NCBI GenBank assembly: GCA_030248215.1
Contig: JASANG010002125.1
Coordinates: 353,501-417,500 of the forward strand
DNA length: 64,000 bases
Origin: Enoplolaimus lenunculus
Lineage: Eukaryota; Nematoda; Enoplea; Enoplida; Thoracostomopsidae
Direction: 5' to 3'
Of this stretch, positions 1-12,397 are shown piece by piece. A model generated the notes under the pieces. That model did not search any database, was not told the origin of the DNA, and worked only from the letters and a program-made list of their open reading frames with translations. Positions within the stretch are counted from its first letter, which is position 1. Each line of letters begins with the position of its first letter. The position numbers were made by a program, and so were the translations under genes.

Positions 1-604
1 GCGTGCAACTGCACTGCTTTTTAGGTAGTTGCGTTCGTCCATGCTATTTAGTAGTTAAAATATATGTTTGGACTGGCGGATCATAAGAGGCCATTTGGTA
101 TACGGTAAAATTGGTATTTGTTTTCATTTCCGTTATAGAAATGACGTAAATTGTGCTATTTTTATGCCCAAATTTAGCTTATATATCATTTGTAGATCAC
201 TCAATTTTTCAATATTGCAATTGTTCGATTTGGATTTGAAATAACGAAATTCATCCGAAATGTTTAGATGCATACGCTATTTTTCGTTTAAAATTTAGAA
301 CGCCCGATGAATATTTGCATGTCTCAATTGTATTAGCAAACAAATTAATCATGTTTTAAAGTTATTACTTCAATATCCGTATGCGTTTTCGTTCAACGCT
401 TTCAAGCGGTTCGTTAAAAGTGCTTTATCAATAAATTTTTTGAATGAAAAAATACCTGTCAACGATGCTTTTCATCAAATTCCTTCTGGGGACGCTAAAC
501 CAGTCGGCATCAAGACCGAGGGTCATCATTCGCTACTATGCTTGACGAAAATCAGATCGGTGATGCAACCCGCAGCGCTTATGTGAATAATAATCAGAAC
601 CAAC
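1..604. other. Unassigned AT-rich sequence
   Basis: No gene, RNA or repeat recognised on either strand. Confidence 0.6.
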
Positions 605-731
605 GGACCATGTAAAGATCAGGGGCAAAACGTTTTTCTGCGGGACTTACGCTTATTCTTCGGCTTAGGTTTAGGCTTAGGAATATACTTAGACTACGGT
701 TACGGCCGTGTTGTACCTACCTACATTGGTC
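605..731 (+). mobile_element. TTAGGC-core MITE, GGCCCATGTA family (short copy)
   Basis: The left end GGACCATGTAAAGATCAGGG is followed by the family block CGTTTTTCTGCGGGACT, then a TTAGGTTTAGGCTTAGG core and a right end CTACATTGGTC. Diverged and internally shortened. Confidence 0.6.
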
Positions 732-2320
732 AAAACAACTATGTCTATCTTCATGCAAAATAGAAACAAAAATCACGTATTAAAAACAAAATATTACATC
801 AAACGTGAAACATTTAAAATTTCAATTTCGTTGTTTGTACTACAAACACGAAAAAAAAGATAACTCTTAAACTGAATTTAAGAAAGTTTTCGGCAATTGA
901 AAAGGAAGAGTTCAAATATTTGGCTTTCAGAATACTTTAAGAGGCGCCCACGCCTGAAAGTATATATTTTAAAATTAAATTTAAGTTTCGTGTTTGCCTT
1001 TTGACGCGGCGGTGATTCGTTCTTGCATCAAATTTGTGCACACGAAACAAAAGGTTGGGGTTTTTTGCGATGTTGACGTTGAAAATATTATATTTTCTCT
1101 GATTCTTTTCATGCTAAATAAATATTTTCAAACTTTTAATAGTTTTCGGACAAAAAAAATTGCGCTGATCGCAATAATCAAGATTGCAGTTCACGTGCGC
1201 TGCGTCTCATCCACGCCACACCTATTTGTTTTAGCGCGTGGCGGACAAATATATATTTTGGGCAATCCTAGTTCGTGGTGCAAAAAAGGAATCTTAGTGT
1301 TATTTTTTGGAGAAAATGTATAACAATTTTCATTTATTGAAATTAATATATACATACATCGATATAAATATATATGTATATATATTATATGTGTATACAT
1401 ACATATATATGTGTATATATATACCCGCAAAAACGCCAATGTTTAACGGTTTTGAAAAAATGTCACCAACTGTTATCTTTTTTACTGCTAAATGATTATC
1501 CTTATATCAAAAACTAAAATAATTATAAGGTTTTAGCCTAAAAACGTAAGTGCAGCATAGGGCTTTGTCGGTCCACACACGGCGAACTGGGTTGAGGCGC
1601 AATTAGCCGCCCCATGCGTTAGCGTCAGACCGCCCGAAATGGTGCCAAATGAAGCGCAATTCAAAAGGTGAATTTCTCTCGTTCGTGAAATTTTTTAGCT
1701 CAAAATTGAGTTGAAAATTTTTTCAGTAAACTGACCATTGAAATTTTTCGCGTTCAACGAAATTTTATGGTCCACCAGCTGCTAAGCTTAGTTTAAGACT
1801 GAACTGAATAAGTAAAACTCGGGAGAAGATAGTTTAATCGCATAAATGCGGTTAACTTTTTGCTTCATATACTTGCAATTTTCGTGAAGCTGGTGGAACA
1901 CAGTTGTTTTCGTCAGAGACACTAGAAAAATTTCCTCCAGGTCCCGGGCCACGGTGTGGCGGGTTTAGGCTTCTCGGCTGTCATCTGTGCGTTAAGATAT
2001 TTATCGTATTCTCAAATGAATATACTACCTATCACCGGTTAGTAGATGGTTTTCAAATATGCGAACTTAATGCAAAATAGTGCGATTTATACAGTTGTAG
2101 ATAAATTTTAACCATCCCGTGTTTAAATTACTCAAGTTTGATTCGCTGGATCAAAAGTTACCGGACTTATATCCAACTGGTCACAGGTGCTATTAGCACT
2201 TGAGAATACCAGCCGGATCGCAGCCCAAGTCAGCAGACCATATTTGCTCATGGTCGGTAATTTGCAGTGAGCTGATATTTTTCCGAATAGTTTTGATTTA
2301 ATTGGCTAACGAATTGATTC
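732..2320. other. Unassigned sequence with one microsatellite
   Basis: Apart from the TA tract at 1345-1424 nothing recognised. Short GC-richer pockets near 1560-1640 and 1940-1970 have no coding sign. Confidence 0.55.
1345..1424. repeat. TA/TACA-rich microsatellite
   Basis: Alternating TATATA with TACATACA units over about 80 bp. Confidence 0.8.
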
Positions 2321-2322
2321 TA

Positions 2323-2679
2323 CTCTCTAAAAACTTAAACTTAAATTATAGCTTAACTAAACTTGAATATTAGTTTTAGTAAAAGTTAAAAAATGACTGG
2401 ACGGACTAACAAAACTAGAATTTTAAGTTTTACTTAAACTAACATGTTTTTAAGTTTAGCACGAGTTTAAGTAAACTTATTTTCAGTTTAAGCACTGAGT
2501 GCAGCCCAGAAATTACGTGTATCTAAGAGTTTGTTAAGTTTAGCTTAAACTGAAAATATGTAAGATTTTAAATGAGTCTAAAGCGTCAACCTACCGGTTA
2601 GTTTAGTTAATCTAGAAAGTAAGTTTAATACTGCTGGATTACTTTAAGCTTAAATCAAGCTAGTTAAGCTTTCAGAGAG
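2323..2679. mobile_element. TA-flanked fold-back MITE, CTCTCTAAAAACTTAA ends
   Basis: CTCTCTAAAAACTTAAAC and its inverse near AAGCTTTCAGAGAG, with TA on both sides (2321-2322, 2680-2681). The interior is full of AAGTTTAG/CTTAAACT in both senses. Only copy recognised here. Confidence 0.7.
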
Positions 2680-3578
2680 TATATATATATAATGCTGACT
2701 ATGTAGCAGAAACTATTATGATTTAAATCTTGGGCAAAATATTTTGTCCCAAAACCGCTTGAAATAGGAACCTTAGTAAGTAGGCCACAGGATTCTAGTT
2801 CTTACTTTTCGCTTCATTTAGTAGTATTATTACCATAAAATGGTGGAGTTGGCAACTAAACCGTCAGGTAAATTATATAATTGTTGCTGAGAACAGCCTA
2901 TACTTAAACAACAACTAAAACAAACGTACGTATATAACTTTTTCATAGCATAATATTGCAACAAAACTTATTTCCATATATTCGGTCTTATAATTAAGAT
3001 TTTCTTTGCGTTTCACCTACCGCTGGGGTTCATTGAAATACAATTTTCATTAGGGATGGCATTTTATCAACAAGAGTAAATAGACGTCCGTCCAGTAGAC
3101 GCCACAATTGAACTTGCAAAATTGTATCCTGAGGTATAAATATTTGATAATCGCATAATTGCAGAAGTAAAACCCAAAAATATAAGCACGAAAAAACTTT
3201 TGAACTTTCTAAGGCTAATAAATAAATGATTCTTTATTGTTTCTACATTATACTTCCAGTAAATTTGTTGCGTTCCAAAGAAAACTGTATATAAGTACAA
3301 CAAAGTGTCGTGATTGTTCTAAAATATCCCGAATAACAATTTGCACTACGACATATAGGTTTATATCAAAAAGAAAGCATAAAATTTTCAAATAAACTTA
3401 AATCGAGTCAACCGCAGCAACCTGTTATTTCAGCGTAAATCTGACAGCGATGCGGTAGAATATATATATACAAAATGTTCAAATTAACACTGTTTACGTT
3501 TAAATAAAATTGCACAAAATAATGTTTTGTTTGAAACACAATAATTCAGTCTGCCCTTTTTATTCTTAATTTTAGATG

Positions 3579-4085
3579 TCAAACTGCGCGATGACACAAA
3601 CTGTTTTGCAAAACCTTTGCAGCCAATGAAATTTGACCCAAAATTTATCACCATCAATATTTTGCTGATTCTGATTGGATAACGTAGGACTAATTTTGAG
3701 TAACTTCACCACCTCAATGTTTATTGGATAAAAGTTAAAACATCCTTGAATGATGCTACGATCTTATTCGATAATGCTCGTTTAACTTTGTAAGTCAAAC
3801 TGGAAACAAATTTATACAAAAAGCTTTACAGCCAATGAAATCTGACATCTATCAGCTCAAGCCGTTTCTCTATGCCTATTGGATAATTAATGGTTTTGAA
3901 TGAAACAAGCTTATATTTCATTGGATATTGCTTGGGTTTTGTCTGAATGTCAAACTGAACACAATCTTGTATACGCAATCAAATCTGACTACTTTTATGA
4001 ACCTCAATATTCTCTCCAATCTTATTGGACAACTCAAAATAAATAAACAATGCTTTAAATTAATTGGACATAGCATCGTTGTATA
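3579..4085 (+). repeat. Diverged tandem repeat, three units of about 140-220 bp
   Basis: Units begin GTCAAACTGCGCGATGACAC (3579), GTCAAACTGGAAACAAATTT (3803) and GTCAAACTGAACACAATCTT (3948). The first two share AGCCAATGAAATYTGAC, the third has a changed version, and all have ATTGGA motifs. Old duplication; no coding sign. Confidence 0.5.
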
Positions 4086-4614
4086 TATACATTCGTACTA
4101 TGGCAGTTTGAGGCAGATCAGAAACTGAAGGCAAAAAATAATTTTGGTTGTTATATACTAATTTTTACCAAAACGGCCGTTACTTATTGGCTAAATTAGG
4201 TTATAAGAATGACAAAAATTAATAAAAGTGTTCTGCATTTAACAATTAACAATAAAATTAAAAATAAAATTGGCCTAACTAACGTTCGTTAGAGCCAGGG
4301 CCATGCATAGGATGAGCCTAACAACGTGGGTTAGAGCCAGGAACATGCACAGGGTCGTCAAAACGTCTCGAGGTCCAAAATTCACTGCGGCTTTTGATTA
4401 ACACTCCGTGGCGGTCGGAGACCTAGAAAACAAAGTTTTACGGCTAAATTGACCAAGAACAAATGTCTTACTGTAGGGCAAATTATAAACAAAGTTCCTA
4501 TTGGTCATGGTCGTCCTTTACAGAAATCTAAATTAGTTTTAATTACTAATTCACATAATTTTACCTGAAATAGTAGTAAATTTAACAATAAATTGCAAAT
4601 AAAAATTTTAAGCC

Positions 4615-4907
4615 TTATTGGGTGCAAGTTTTTGCACCGAAAACTTGCACGCACAGCTTGCATGTGCGAGTTTGGTTACAAAACAGTTTTGAAGTTGTTG
4701 CAGCTGCAAATTATTTACTGGAATTCATGCTATTTAATTAAATTTGCACTTGTGAACGCAGTTGCAAGCCTCTTGAATTTCTTGCACCTGCAGTTTGATT
4801 GGTCAATCGGAATGTTCCTTTCAAAATACTTTCAGCTGCAAGTAGTTCGTGGAAGTTGCAGCTGCGAGTTCTCGCTGCAAAAACTTGCACGTGTGAATGG
4901 GGCTTCA
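4615..4907. mobile_element. MITE with GTGCAAGTTTTTGC ends
   Basis: GGGTGCAAGTTTTTGCACCG at the left and GCTGCAAAAACTTGCACGTG at the right. The interior repeats TTGCAGCTGCAA-type palindromes. No clear target duplication. Confidence 0.6.
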
Positions 4908-4909
4908 GA

Positions 4910-6845
4910 TAAAGTAAATAGCTGGAATTCGCTTTTCTAAACCCACTATCTTCAGGGGAGTCCTCACGAATGCATTGGGGGGTCGTGTTCCCCAAATTTG
5001 CTGGTGCCTTCTCCCCAAATTGACTCGGTCTAACAGTAAACAATCTTGAGTTGCAATTGTAGGGGCGCCCCAAAATTATTCAATGCCCCCAAGCATAAAT
5101 TTCTGCGAACACCCTGCCTATCTTACAGAGCTTGTGCGGGACGTAGGAAGTCCATGATACAGTAAAGAATAATGCGGTGTGGTTTAGCGACGGCATCGGA
5201 CAGGCCACCTCACCTGGGACAAAGGGACAAAGATGAATTATCTCTGGTTTGAGATATTTCTTACCTCAAATGTCAGCTGGAAATTTTTTCGGCAGATTGA
5301 GGCAGGTGGGGCACGTTTTTGTCGTCACACGTGGCAGCTTCAAAATTCACAGGGCAGATTTAGGTGGGACGCCATAAAACACAGGATGTCTTATCTCTGT
5401 CTCTAGTAACCAAAAACCCAAACAACTTCAACAGCGCTATATTTGTGACGCGCACCCTACGATGCATATATTAAGTTCTTCTCGGTAATTTGCAATTTGG
5501 ACATATAACGGTAACGGGGTTTTAGCATTGGCTAATCCATGAGGCAGCCCACTCAGGGCTAGAAAACCCTAACAGATATTAAAACCAAAATTTCTTGTAA
5601 AAAATTCGCCCTAGAATTGTAGACGAGACCCGAACTGAAAAGTGCCCGCTGTGGCGGAGTTTAAGCAGGTACAAAACCGTATACATGTCTTCTTGCTAGC
5701 TTGACTCGAGAAACTTATTCAATTGGCTCCCTTGCTGCATATGCTTGTACACGATCAACACCACTCTGTATGGTGCAAAAAAGGAACCCATTTGTAATAA
5801 CATGGTTGGTGGAAATTAGATATTTTACTAAAAAATGACGATAAAAATCAAATATACTTCACTCGTACAGTATATAAACCATGGCAATCGTCCAAAATGA
5901 ACCATCGAAGGTAAATTTCGCTGCCGTTGATTATGAAAATCTAAAATACACCAGATAAAGTGAATACCTATCTCTGACTAGGGTTATTTCACTAATAATA
6001 TTGCAAAAAATGAATTTATATTTATAATGCTTGATTCAAGGAGAGCTATTACAAATAAAAGTTTAAAAACGCATGCAAGAAGTATGTATGGAATGTGATG
6101 TGTAACACTGAAAACCATAAAGCCTAAGCGTCAAACGCATAACCCGAACAATTTAAAAATGACAAAAAAATATTTGTTCAAAATACCAAACTCAATTCAG
6201 GTGTGAAAGGTCAAAATTTAAAAAGTTCAACTTTATCTCGATGAATGAAAAAAAATTATCGTAGTTTTATATACAAAGACCTGTTCATCGAAAAATAATT
6301 TGTGTTTTCTTAAAAAGGCTGACAATAAAGACTAACTTTACTACTCACTTTGAATCAGTTTTGTTGCAAAAATACCACTTTTTTGAACAAAAATCAGCAA
6401 CAATTTGTATACAAATTATTATTATTATTTTTTTCTCAAATTCCTTCATCTCTGTACCGAGTATGTCAACCAGATGGTAATTTTTTCGGGCGTTTCACGG
6501 CATTCTAAGTACTAAAATAATTTTAAAGTTATTTAAAAATAAAACATACAACAAGTTATAATTCCATCAATGAGAATGTCAACCGATATTACGTTATCAT
6601 ACATGGAATTGCTGCAAAATCAGAGGTTCATAAGCGGATGCCGCAGTCCTTTGAACAAAGCCAGCGAAAAGCCCAATACAATTTTAGCATTAAATTATGA
6701 TACAAAGTATTGGGTTAGAAAATAACACGGGGCACCCTCTCATTCACCATTTGCTGAACGCCAGGTTCAAATTTGTGTAACATCTCAAACAATATTTGAA
6801 TTTCGAAATATATCGTGAAAAAACTATCCTCTTGAAGTTCGCTGT
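4910..6845. other. Unassigned intergenic sequence
   Basis: No frame longer than about 110 codons, no recognised motif. 5860-6010 (GTGAATACCTATCTCTGACTA, GGTTATTTCACTAATAATA) resembles the centre of the CAGGGTGCAACCGG MITEs at 33.4 and 39.7 kb, so an old fragment of that family is likely there. Confidence 0.5.
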
Positions 6846-6849
6846 CAGT

Positions 6850-7238
6850 GGCTGGGTTTCTGAAACCCTACGTAAGTACGTACGACTTAGTATTTAAGTA
6901 CGTGCTAAGTAATTACTTAACCATTTTGTCGTTATTAAAACCTTACTTAAGTTAAGTAAATACTTAAGTCGCCGGGTAAATTTGATGTATTACAGATTAT
7001 CAGCTCAGGCCTATATACTAACATTGGCCCTAGCATTTGTCTTACTGAAATTGTAGAGTCATGGTGCCTCCTTAATATAAACCAGAACTATTTTTGTCGT
7101 TATGACAGTAGCTCACATTTGACGTTTATTTGTTTTTGTTCGAAAAGTTAAGTATATATACTTAAGTCGGCGGCGAGTTAAGTAATTACTTAAGTATAAC
7201 TCAGGTCAATACTTAAGTAAGATTTCAGAAACCTGGCC
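6850..7238. mobile_element. MITE with GGCTGGGTTTCTGAAA ends
   Basis: GGCTGGGTTTCTGAAACCC and its inverse TTTCAGAAACCTGGCC, each next to AGT, a possible 3-bp duplication as in PIF/Harbinger elements. ACTTAAGTA repeats sit inside both ends. Short matches to its end occur near 29.15 and 35.6 kb. Confidence 0.7.
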
Positions 7239-7241
7239 AGT

Positions 7242-9327
7242 ATTTTGCAACTTAACAATAATAGCTGTATAATGATTGCACTACCGGCCTGATGCAACTT
7301 AGTACAGATCGAATTCACCCAGAGCTAAATTTTGAATTTGAAATGTGATAAAAATTATTTTTACTCAAATTTTTCAAACAAATACCAATAATTGACGAAT
7401 ATTCTTCAAACAATTACAAACCTTTTAACGGTATAGTAGAATTGACCTGGCTAAAGGTATGTTTTCGTCAGCGTTCCGAGTTTCATCTCCTGCGGAAATA
7501 CTTTGCTCAAAAGTTATGTCGTTTTTGTGCCCGTACGCGCGGAAAAACAAACGGTATTGTAAAAGTATTTCGTATTTCCGCAAATAACATATTTCAATAC
7601 GGTCTATTGTGAGCGGAGAAACTCTAGAATGAATCGCTTGTAGCAGCAAAATGCGTTATTAGGCAAGAAAAGCGTTTTGTATTTTTAACCAGATTCCTAA
7701 ATTTGGCGACCTCTAAATAAGTCTTCGCTTGTTTAAAATGCACTGTCTACTGATAAATTAACGTTAAATTTAACCAAACGAAACGCTGTTTTTGGCATCG
7801 GCGAACCCGTGAATAAGAACTGAACAACAAAGGTTCACAATTAGACAATAAATATCAATGAAGCATTAATGATGACCGATTCAATGGTTATGAAAGGTCA
7901 TTCAAAATTATGAACCAAAATTATACGTATACATCTTAATTTGGTTTTATAATTTCTCAAAGCACACGCACACACCGCTACCTTAAAATCAAATTGTATG
8001 CAGCTTTAGGCTTTTTTCTAAAACAAATTGTTTTCGATTTTTGGACGTATATTTAAACCATTTTATTGGTCAAAATATTCAAATGCAAAATTATGCGTTT
8101 GCAACCCAAATGAATTTTGCCTCGATGACATTGTTTTACGATTGTTTATTAAAAATAGTTTGTTTTTTGAAAATTTAAAATTACATATTATATATAAATC
8201 AGAGTGCAACCAGAATGCCGGTTCCAGTACGGAAATCCGGCGTTTTTGACTATCCAGTTCCGGTAAAAAATCCGGTATTTTGAACCGGAATTTCCCGGAA
8301 ATTTCGGGATTGCAAATTTTTGACAGTCGAAATTTTAAGAAAAATTAACGTATCATTCTAACTTATTTTTCTAAAATTAATATATATTGAAGTTTCATAG
8401 CTATTAAATTCAAAATACGACTGTGTATTTGTTTCAGTACAAATAATCAAGACTTATATGTGCAAAATTCTGCACAACTTATATTATATATATACTTGAC
8501 ACATTGAGCATAACTACTATACCTATCTACATGCTACTTTGATTTCCAAACATTTTAATAGCATTCCATTTAAATCCGGTAGCAACTCGAGTACTTGAAT
8601 TTGGTTTTCAAGTAACGATTTTAAAATTATAACCTCACCGCACTCAATTTCAACTCGACCAAATTTATTCAACACGCGTCATTAATTGGCTTTTCGCACT
8701 CGGCCTTTAATTTATATCACTAAATACTAATCAAAAAATCATTCAGTATACCAAGCCGAGAAGTTGTTTGAACGACTGCATTGCTCAAACACGGACGTTA
8801 TCGACGAAAGATACGGAGGTATACATATCTCTCGAAATTTTGGACTGACTTGAAACCGGAGCAATTGCAGACTGTAGGTAGATTCCCTTATAGAAGTAAT
8901 CAAAATCGGTTTCTCGCTCGTGACATTCGCTATCAAAACAACTTTTTGACATGACTGGTTAAGAGGTATTCATTCCTGAAACGAATTGCTGGCCACACCC
9001 CTGTCGATCAAACGTTTAAATAGTTCAGTTCAACTGAAGATAGGTTGAAAATTGAATTTCGTAATTTAAAGACTTGAGTCAGTAGGTAGTTTAATTGGAT
9101 ACAAATTATACGTATTGTAGTGGGCAAATTGCTAAAATATGCGTTGTAATACCTGTGAATTTTATTATAGATCATTTGTATTTCGGAGTACACTTGAACA
9201 GAAGCTGTCTCACTAGGGGGGGTAAAACGTTAAAATGTTAGTTTGTAAAGTCAATTAGTACGACATTCAGTGGTGCGTACCGTTGAATATTAAATTGCCG
9301 TGGGCGTGTACCAAGAAACCAAATAAA
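7242..9327. other. Unassigned sequence around a MITE fragment
   Basis: Other than the CAGGGTGCAACC fragment at 8202-8330 nothing is recognised. Confidence 0.5.
8202..8330. mobile_element. Fragment of CAGGGTGCAACCGG-type MITE
   Basis: CAGAGTGCAACCAGAATGCC begins the stretch, then CCGG-rich blocks (TCCGGTATTTTGAACCGGAA). The right terminus is not found. Confidence 0.5.
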
Positions 9328-9514
9328 GGGACCGTGTACAGATTAGGGGCGGAACGTTTTTCTGTGGGTCTGCAATAGAGTAAGCACCAGCTTTAGACTA
9401 ATTGTTTTGCTTTAAGCTTAGGCTTAGGTATAAACTTATTCTTACACTTAGGCTTATGCTTAGGCTTAGAAATATGCTTATACTTCTGTTCCGCCCTTGT
9501 TCTATACATTGGCC
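9328..9514 (+). mobile_element. TTAGGC-core MITE, GGCCCATGTA family
   Basis: Left end GGGACCGTGTACAGATTAGG, right end CTATACATTGGCC, and an interior with repeated GCTTAGGCTTAGG hexamers. About 187 bp, no coding capacity. Confidence 0.7.
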
Positions 9515-9679
9515 ATTTAAAGTATTGGTTGTTAAAACAAAATTGGCAAATAAATAGCGATCGTCGCTGATGCGTAGTCATTATTTAACAGAAATCAATT
9601 CAGGATTTAGGCGGGGTGGTTTGCTGTCCTCTATGTACGCACCTGGTGTATACAACAGAAAGATTATTCAAATTTTTCC

Positions 9680-9846
9680 TAAGTTCGTAGCCAGCTCATC
9701 TTGCAAGTGGTTAACAATTTTGCACGAGGGGAATACAACGGATTTCGCTGACGTTCAAACAAGGCTGAAAATTTTCTTGGAGGAGGCCAATATTTTTCAA
9801 GAGGAGCTAAAATCCAGCCTTGTTCGCTCTTGGTTAACGGGCCCGG
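9680..9846. mobile_element. GGTAGCCAGCTCACC-family MITE
   Basis: GTAGCCAGCTCATCTTGCAAG to TGGTTAACGGGCCCG, with AGGCTGAAAATTTTCTTGG inside. The long open frame across it is a by-product of the element. Confidence 0.55.
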
Positions 9847-9863
9847 AACGTCGCAAAGTGTAA

Positions 9864-11906
9864 AAGTTACTTGCCGCTGAGCACTAGGCTATACGATGTA
9901 TAGACCGCTTAAAGTTTGTTCCCTATAACTGAGAAGGGGTACTTGAAAGGGAAATCTTAAATTGATGTCTTATTTGAGAAAAAGTTTAATTGAACCGTAA
10001 AGTTGGCCGACGAACTCGAGTGCTTTAGTCAGTTTGAAATTTTTTAAATTTAGTTCAGCGAATGATACAATTTTGTTTTCAAAATAAACTGCAAAATTTA
10101 TCTTATCTTCAGAATGAAAAAACTGTTTCGAAATTCATCAATGTTCCAGTAACGGAAAACTAACACTTTTTAAGATCAAAAAGCATAATACAAAAATGGA
10201 CGAAATATACGGTAAGTTCAGGTTAATTACTGTAGTTTAAAACTTCATGAGTTCACAACAATGACCAACAAGCATTAACCTCAACATGGACCATACAGCT
10301 GCAAATAATTCATTGAAAATCATAGCCATGGATTTAGTTCACATGTATGAATAACCATGCAAGTTCACTGAATATATTGCAGCCTCTCTCTTTGGCTGGT
10401 GAAAAAATGCAAGTTAGGCTTCTCGCTCACTGTGCTCATAAGGATTTTCTAGTCAAAACAACTAGTCGGTGTTCGCATCCTATACAGGGGTATATATACA
10501 GCAAGAACGAGAGATCCGAGACCGTATTTTTAAAATCAAATCTTTCTGTCGTATTTAACATCAAAATAGCGTTAGGCATCTCGTTCAAATCACTCTGACA
10601 CCCACTCCTCGTTTTGGCTCGGCTGCTGCGCGCGCCGCAGGAACCATAGTTTAGATGCAAACAGGACGTTTTACTTAAACCAGAGTTTGGTTTCAAACCA
10701 TTTAACCATCTACGCCAAATTACATTCCTAATCGTAAAATGTTTCCGTTTAAAACGCTAAATCAAGTCTGTCCATTGTTATTATTAATGATAAATATGAA
10801 TTGGCCAAAATGACATATAAACCTTGGTATCATTCGGTTTGGCTGTATATATGCAAATGTTAATAATATTAATAATAATAGTAATAATAATAATAATAAT
10901 AATAACGTTTATAGAATATCTATTTCAAGAAAAGAGTCTTTAACTCTAATGTAGGTATTATTTTCAGCATGTACTGGCTTCTGAAAACATTTCAGGTTAA
11001 TAAAGAATGCTATACTGATCCAGAGTAGTGGTCATCGTTAAACCAATTCAAACTTTGAAAGCACGTATAGGGAGTAATTTTAGCAAATATTTAAATACAG
11101 TTCCTGAGGCAGTCGTAAATAGTTTTTTACTGTCTTGCTTATGCTTAAGTTCAAGCTTAAACTTAGACGTCAGTCCTAGGCTTAAATTAATGCTTAATAG
11201 TAACTTTATTTTAACTTTGAACCCTAATTTTAATGTTTAAATCTATACAATTAAAGCTGTAATGCCCAACATACGTATTTTAAGCAATTTTTATAGCATA
11301 CTTTGTTTACAATAGTTTCATATCACATAGACGGGGTTGTTTTATATTTAAAAAATCGGCAAACAGATTTTTATACATTCGCTAACAGTTTTATGCGTTG
11401 CACAGAGTAGAACGGCTCGCTAGTTGGCCCAATCTTTCAATTCGAATAATTGCATTCGGTTTATATCCTACCAAATTTCACGTTTACAAATAAACCGAAA
11501 ATATTTAAAAGTAAAGCTTAGTCAAGTTTGCAAGCGTTGTTGCTATTGGCGTACCGGAAACTTATTGTCATTCGAGTATTTGTGCGAGTAAAATGAGGTT
11601 TGTGTCTATAAACCGGTCATAATCAACCTCTAATACCGGATACAAACTTCGGCGAGCGCAACAAAAGGAACCTTTTATTCTACCGCGATTAAGGGTATAA
11701 TTGCACTCGAGGTCCAGGTATAAACGGCGCACTGCTGAGCAAACCAAAGGTTACGGGCCTCCTTCTGGGTCCGAGTTTTGAACTGTTTTCAAAATATTTG
11801 TATTGAAGTTTGCCTAAAAGAAATAGTAAACGGTAACGATTAGTGACATTTAAGAACGTAAATGACTCGAGTAAAAGTTTACTGTTTGACAGTTTATAGT
11901 AAAACT
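9864..11906. other. Unassigned sequence with an AAT microsatellite
   Basis: Small piece of TTAGGC-like CTTATGCTTAAG repeats near 11130-11210, probably a worn MITE core. No gene recognised. Confidence 0.5.
10861..10905. repeat. (AAT)n microsatellite
   Basis: About 14 AAT-type units with two interruptions. Confidence 0.85.
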
Positions 11907-11952
11907 GGCCTATGTATAGAACAGGGTCGGAACAGTAGTATAAGCATATTCC
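11907..11952 (-). mobile_element. TTAGGC-core MITE end, cut off by a second element
   Basis: Only the end GGCCTATGTATAGAACAGGG and the adjacent AGTAGTATAAGCATATTCC remain. A CTGTAGTGACCCG-family element begins at 11955 exactly where this copy breaks off. Confidence 0.6.
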
Positions 11953-11954
11953 TA

Positions 11955-12397
11955 CTGTAGTGATCTTAACAGGAGGGGATAATAACAGGGAGGTCCGCAT
12001 TTTGAGTACCAATCAACAGGATTTCGTATCACTAATAAGAGTCCGTAAATGGACACAGACCTTAAACCCTAATTAGGATCCGTAAATGTCACATGTGCCT
12101 AATTGTAGTGCATAAATGACTCTAGGACCAAATAAAGTTGAGTTGGAAACTTTAAAGCATACTTCACTTTTGAAAGCACATTCCTAATAGTGCTACCTTG
12201 CATTATCGCTCAAGCTTTTGATACAAGACAAATAAACGTTTAATTCAACGGATAGTTGCAATACCAGATATATATCAGTAACGAAGGGTTGTGGACAGCG
12301 GGTTAAAAATAGTAGTTCGTAACCAAATACCAAGGGGGATGCCCTCTGCAAAGGCCAAATAAATTGCTGTCTTAAGTCCTGTTTCGGGTCACTACAG
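11955..12397. mobile_element. TA-flanked MITE, CTGTAGTGACCCG family
   Basis: CTGTAGTGATCTTAACAGG at the left and CGGGTCACTACAG at the right, each with TA outside. Interior matches the 13.6 and 58.9 kb copies (CAAGCTTTTGATACAAGAC). TA duplication suggests a Tc1/mariner-type origin. It interrupts a TTAGGC-core MITE. Confidence 0.75.

Noticed and set aside
4593-5073. Two overlapping frames of about 110 codons
   Set aside because: They cover the GTGCAAG-ended MITE and its hairpin.
9570-9863. 97-codon open frame
   Set aside because: Its last half is a GGTAGCCAGCTCACC-family MITE, so the frame is a by-product of the repeat.
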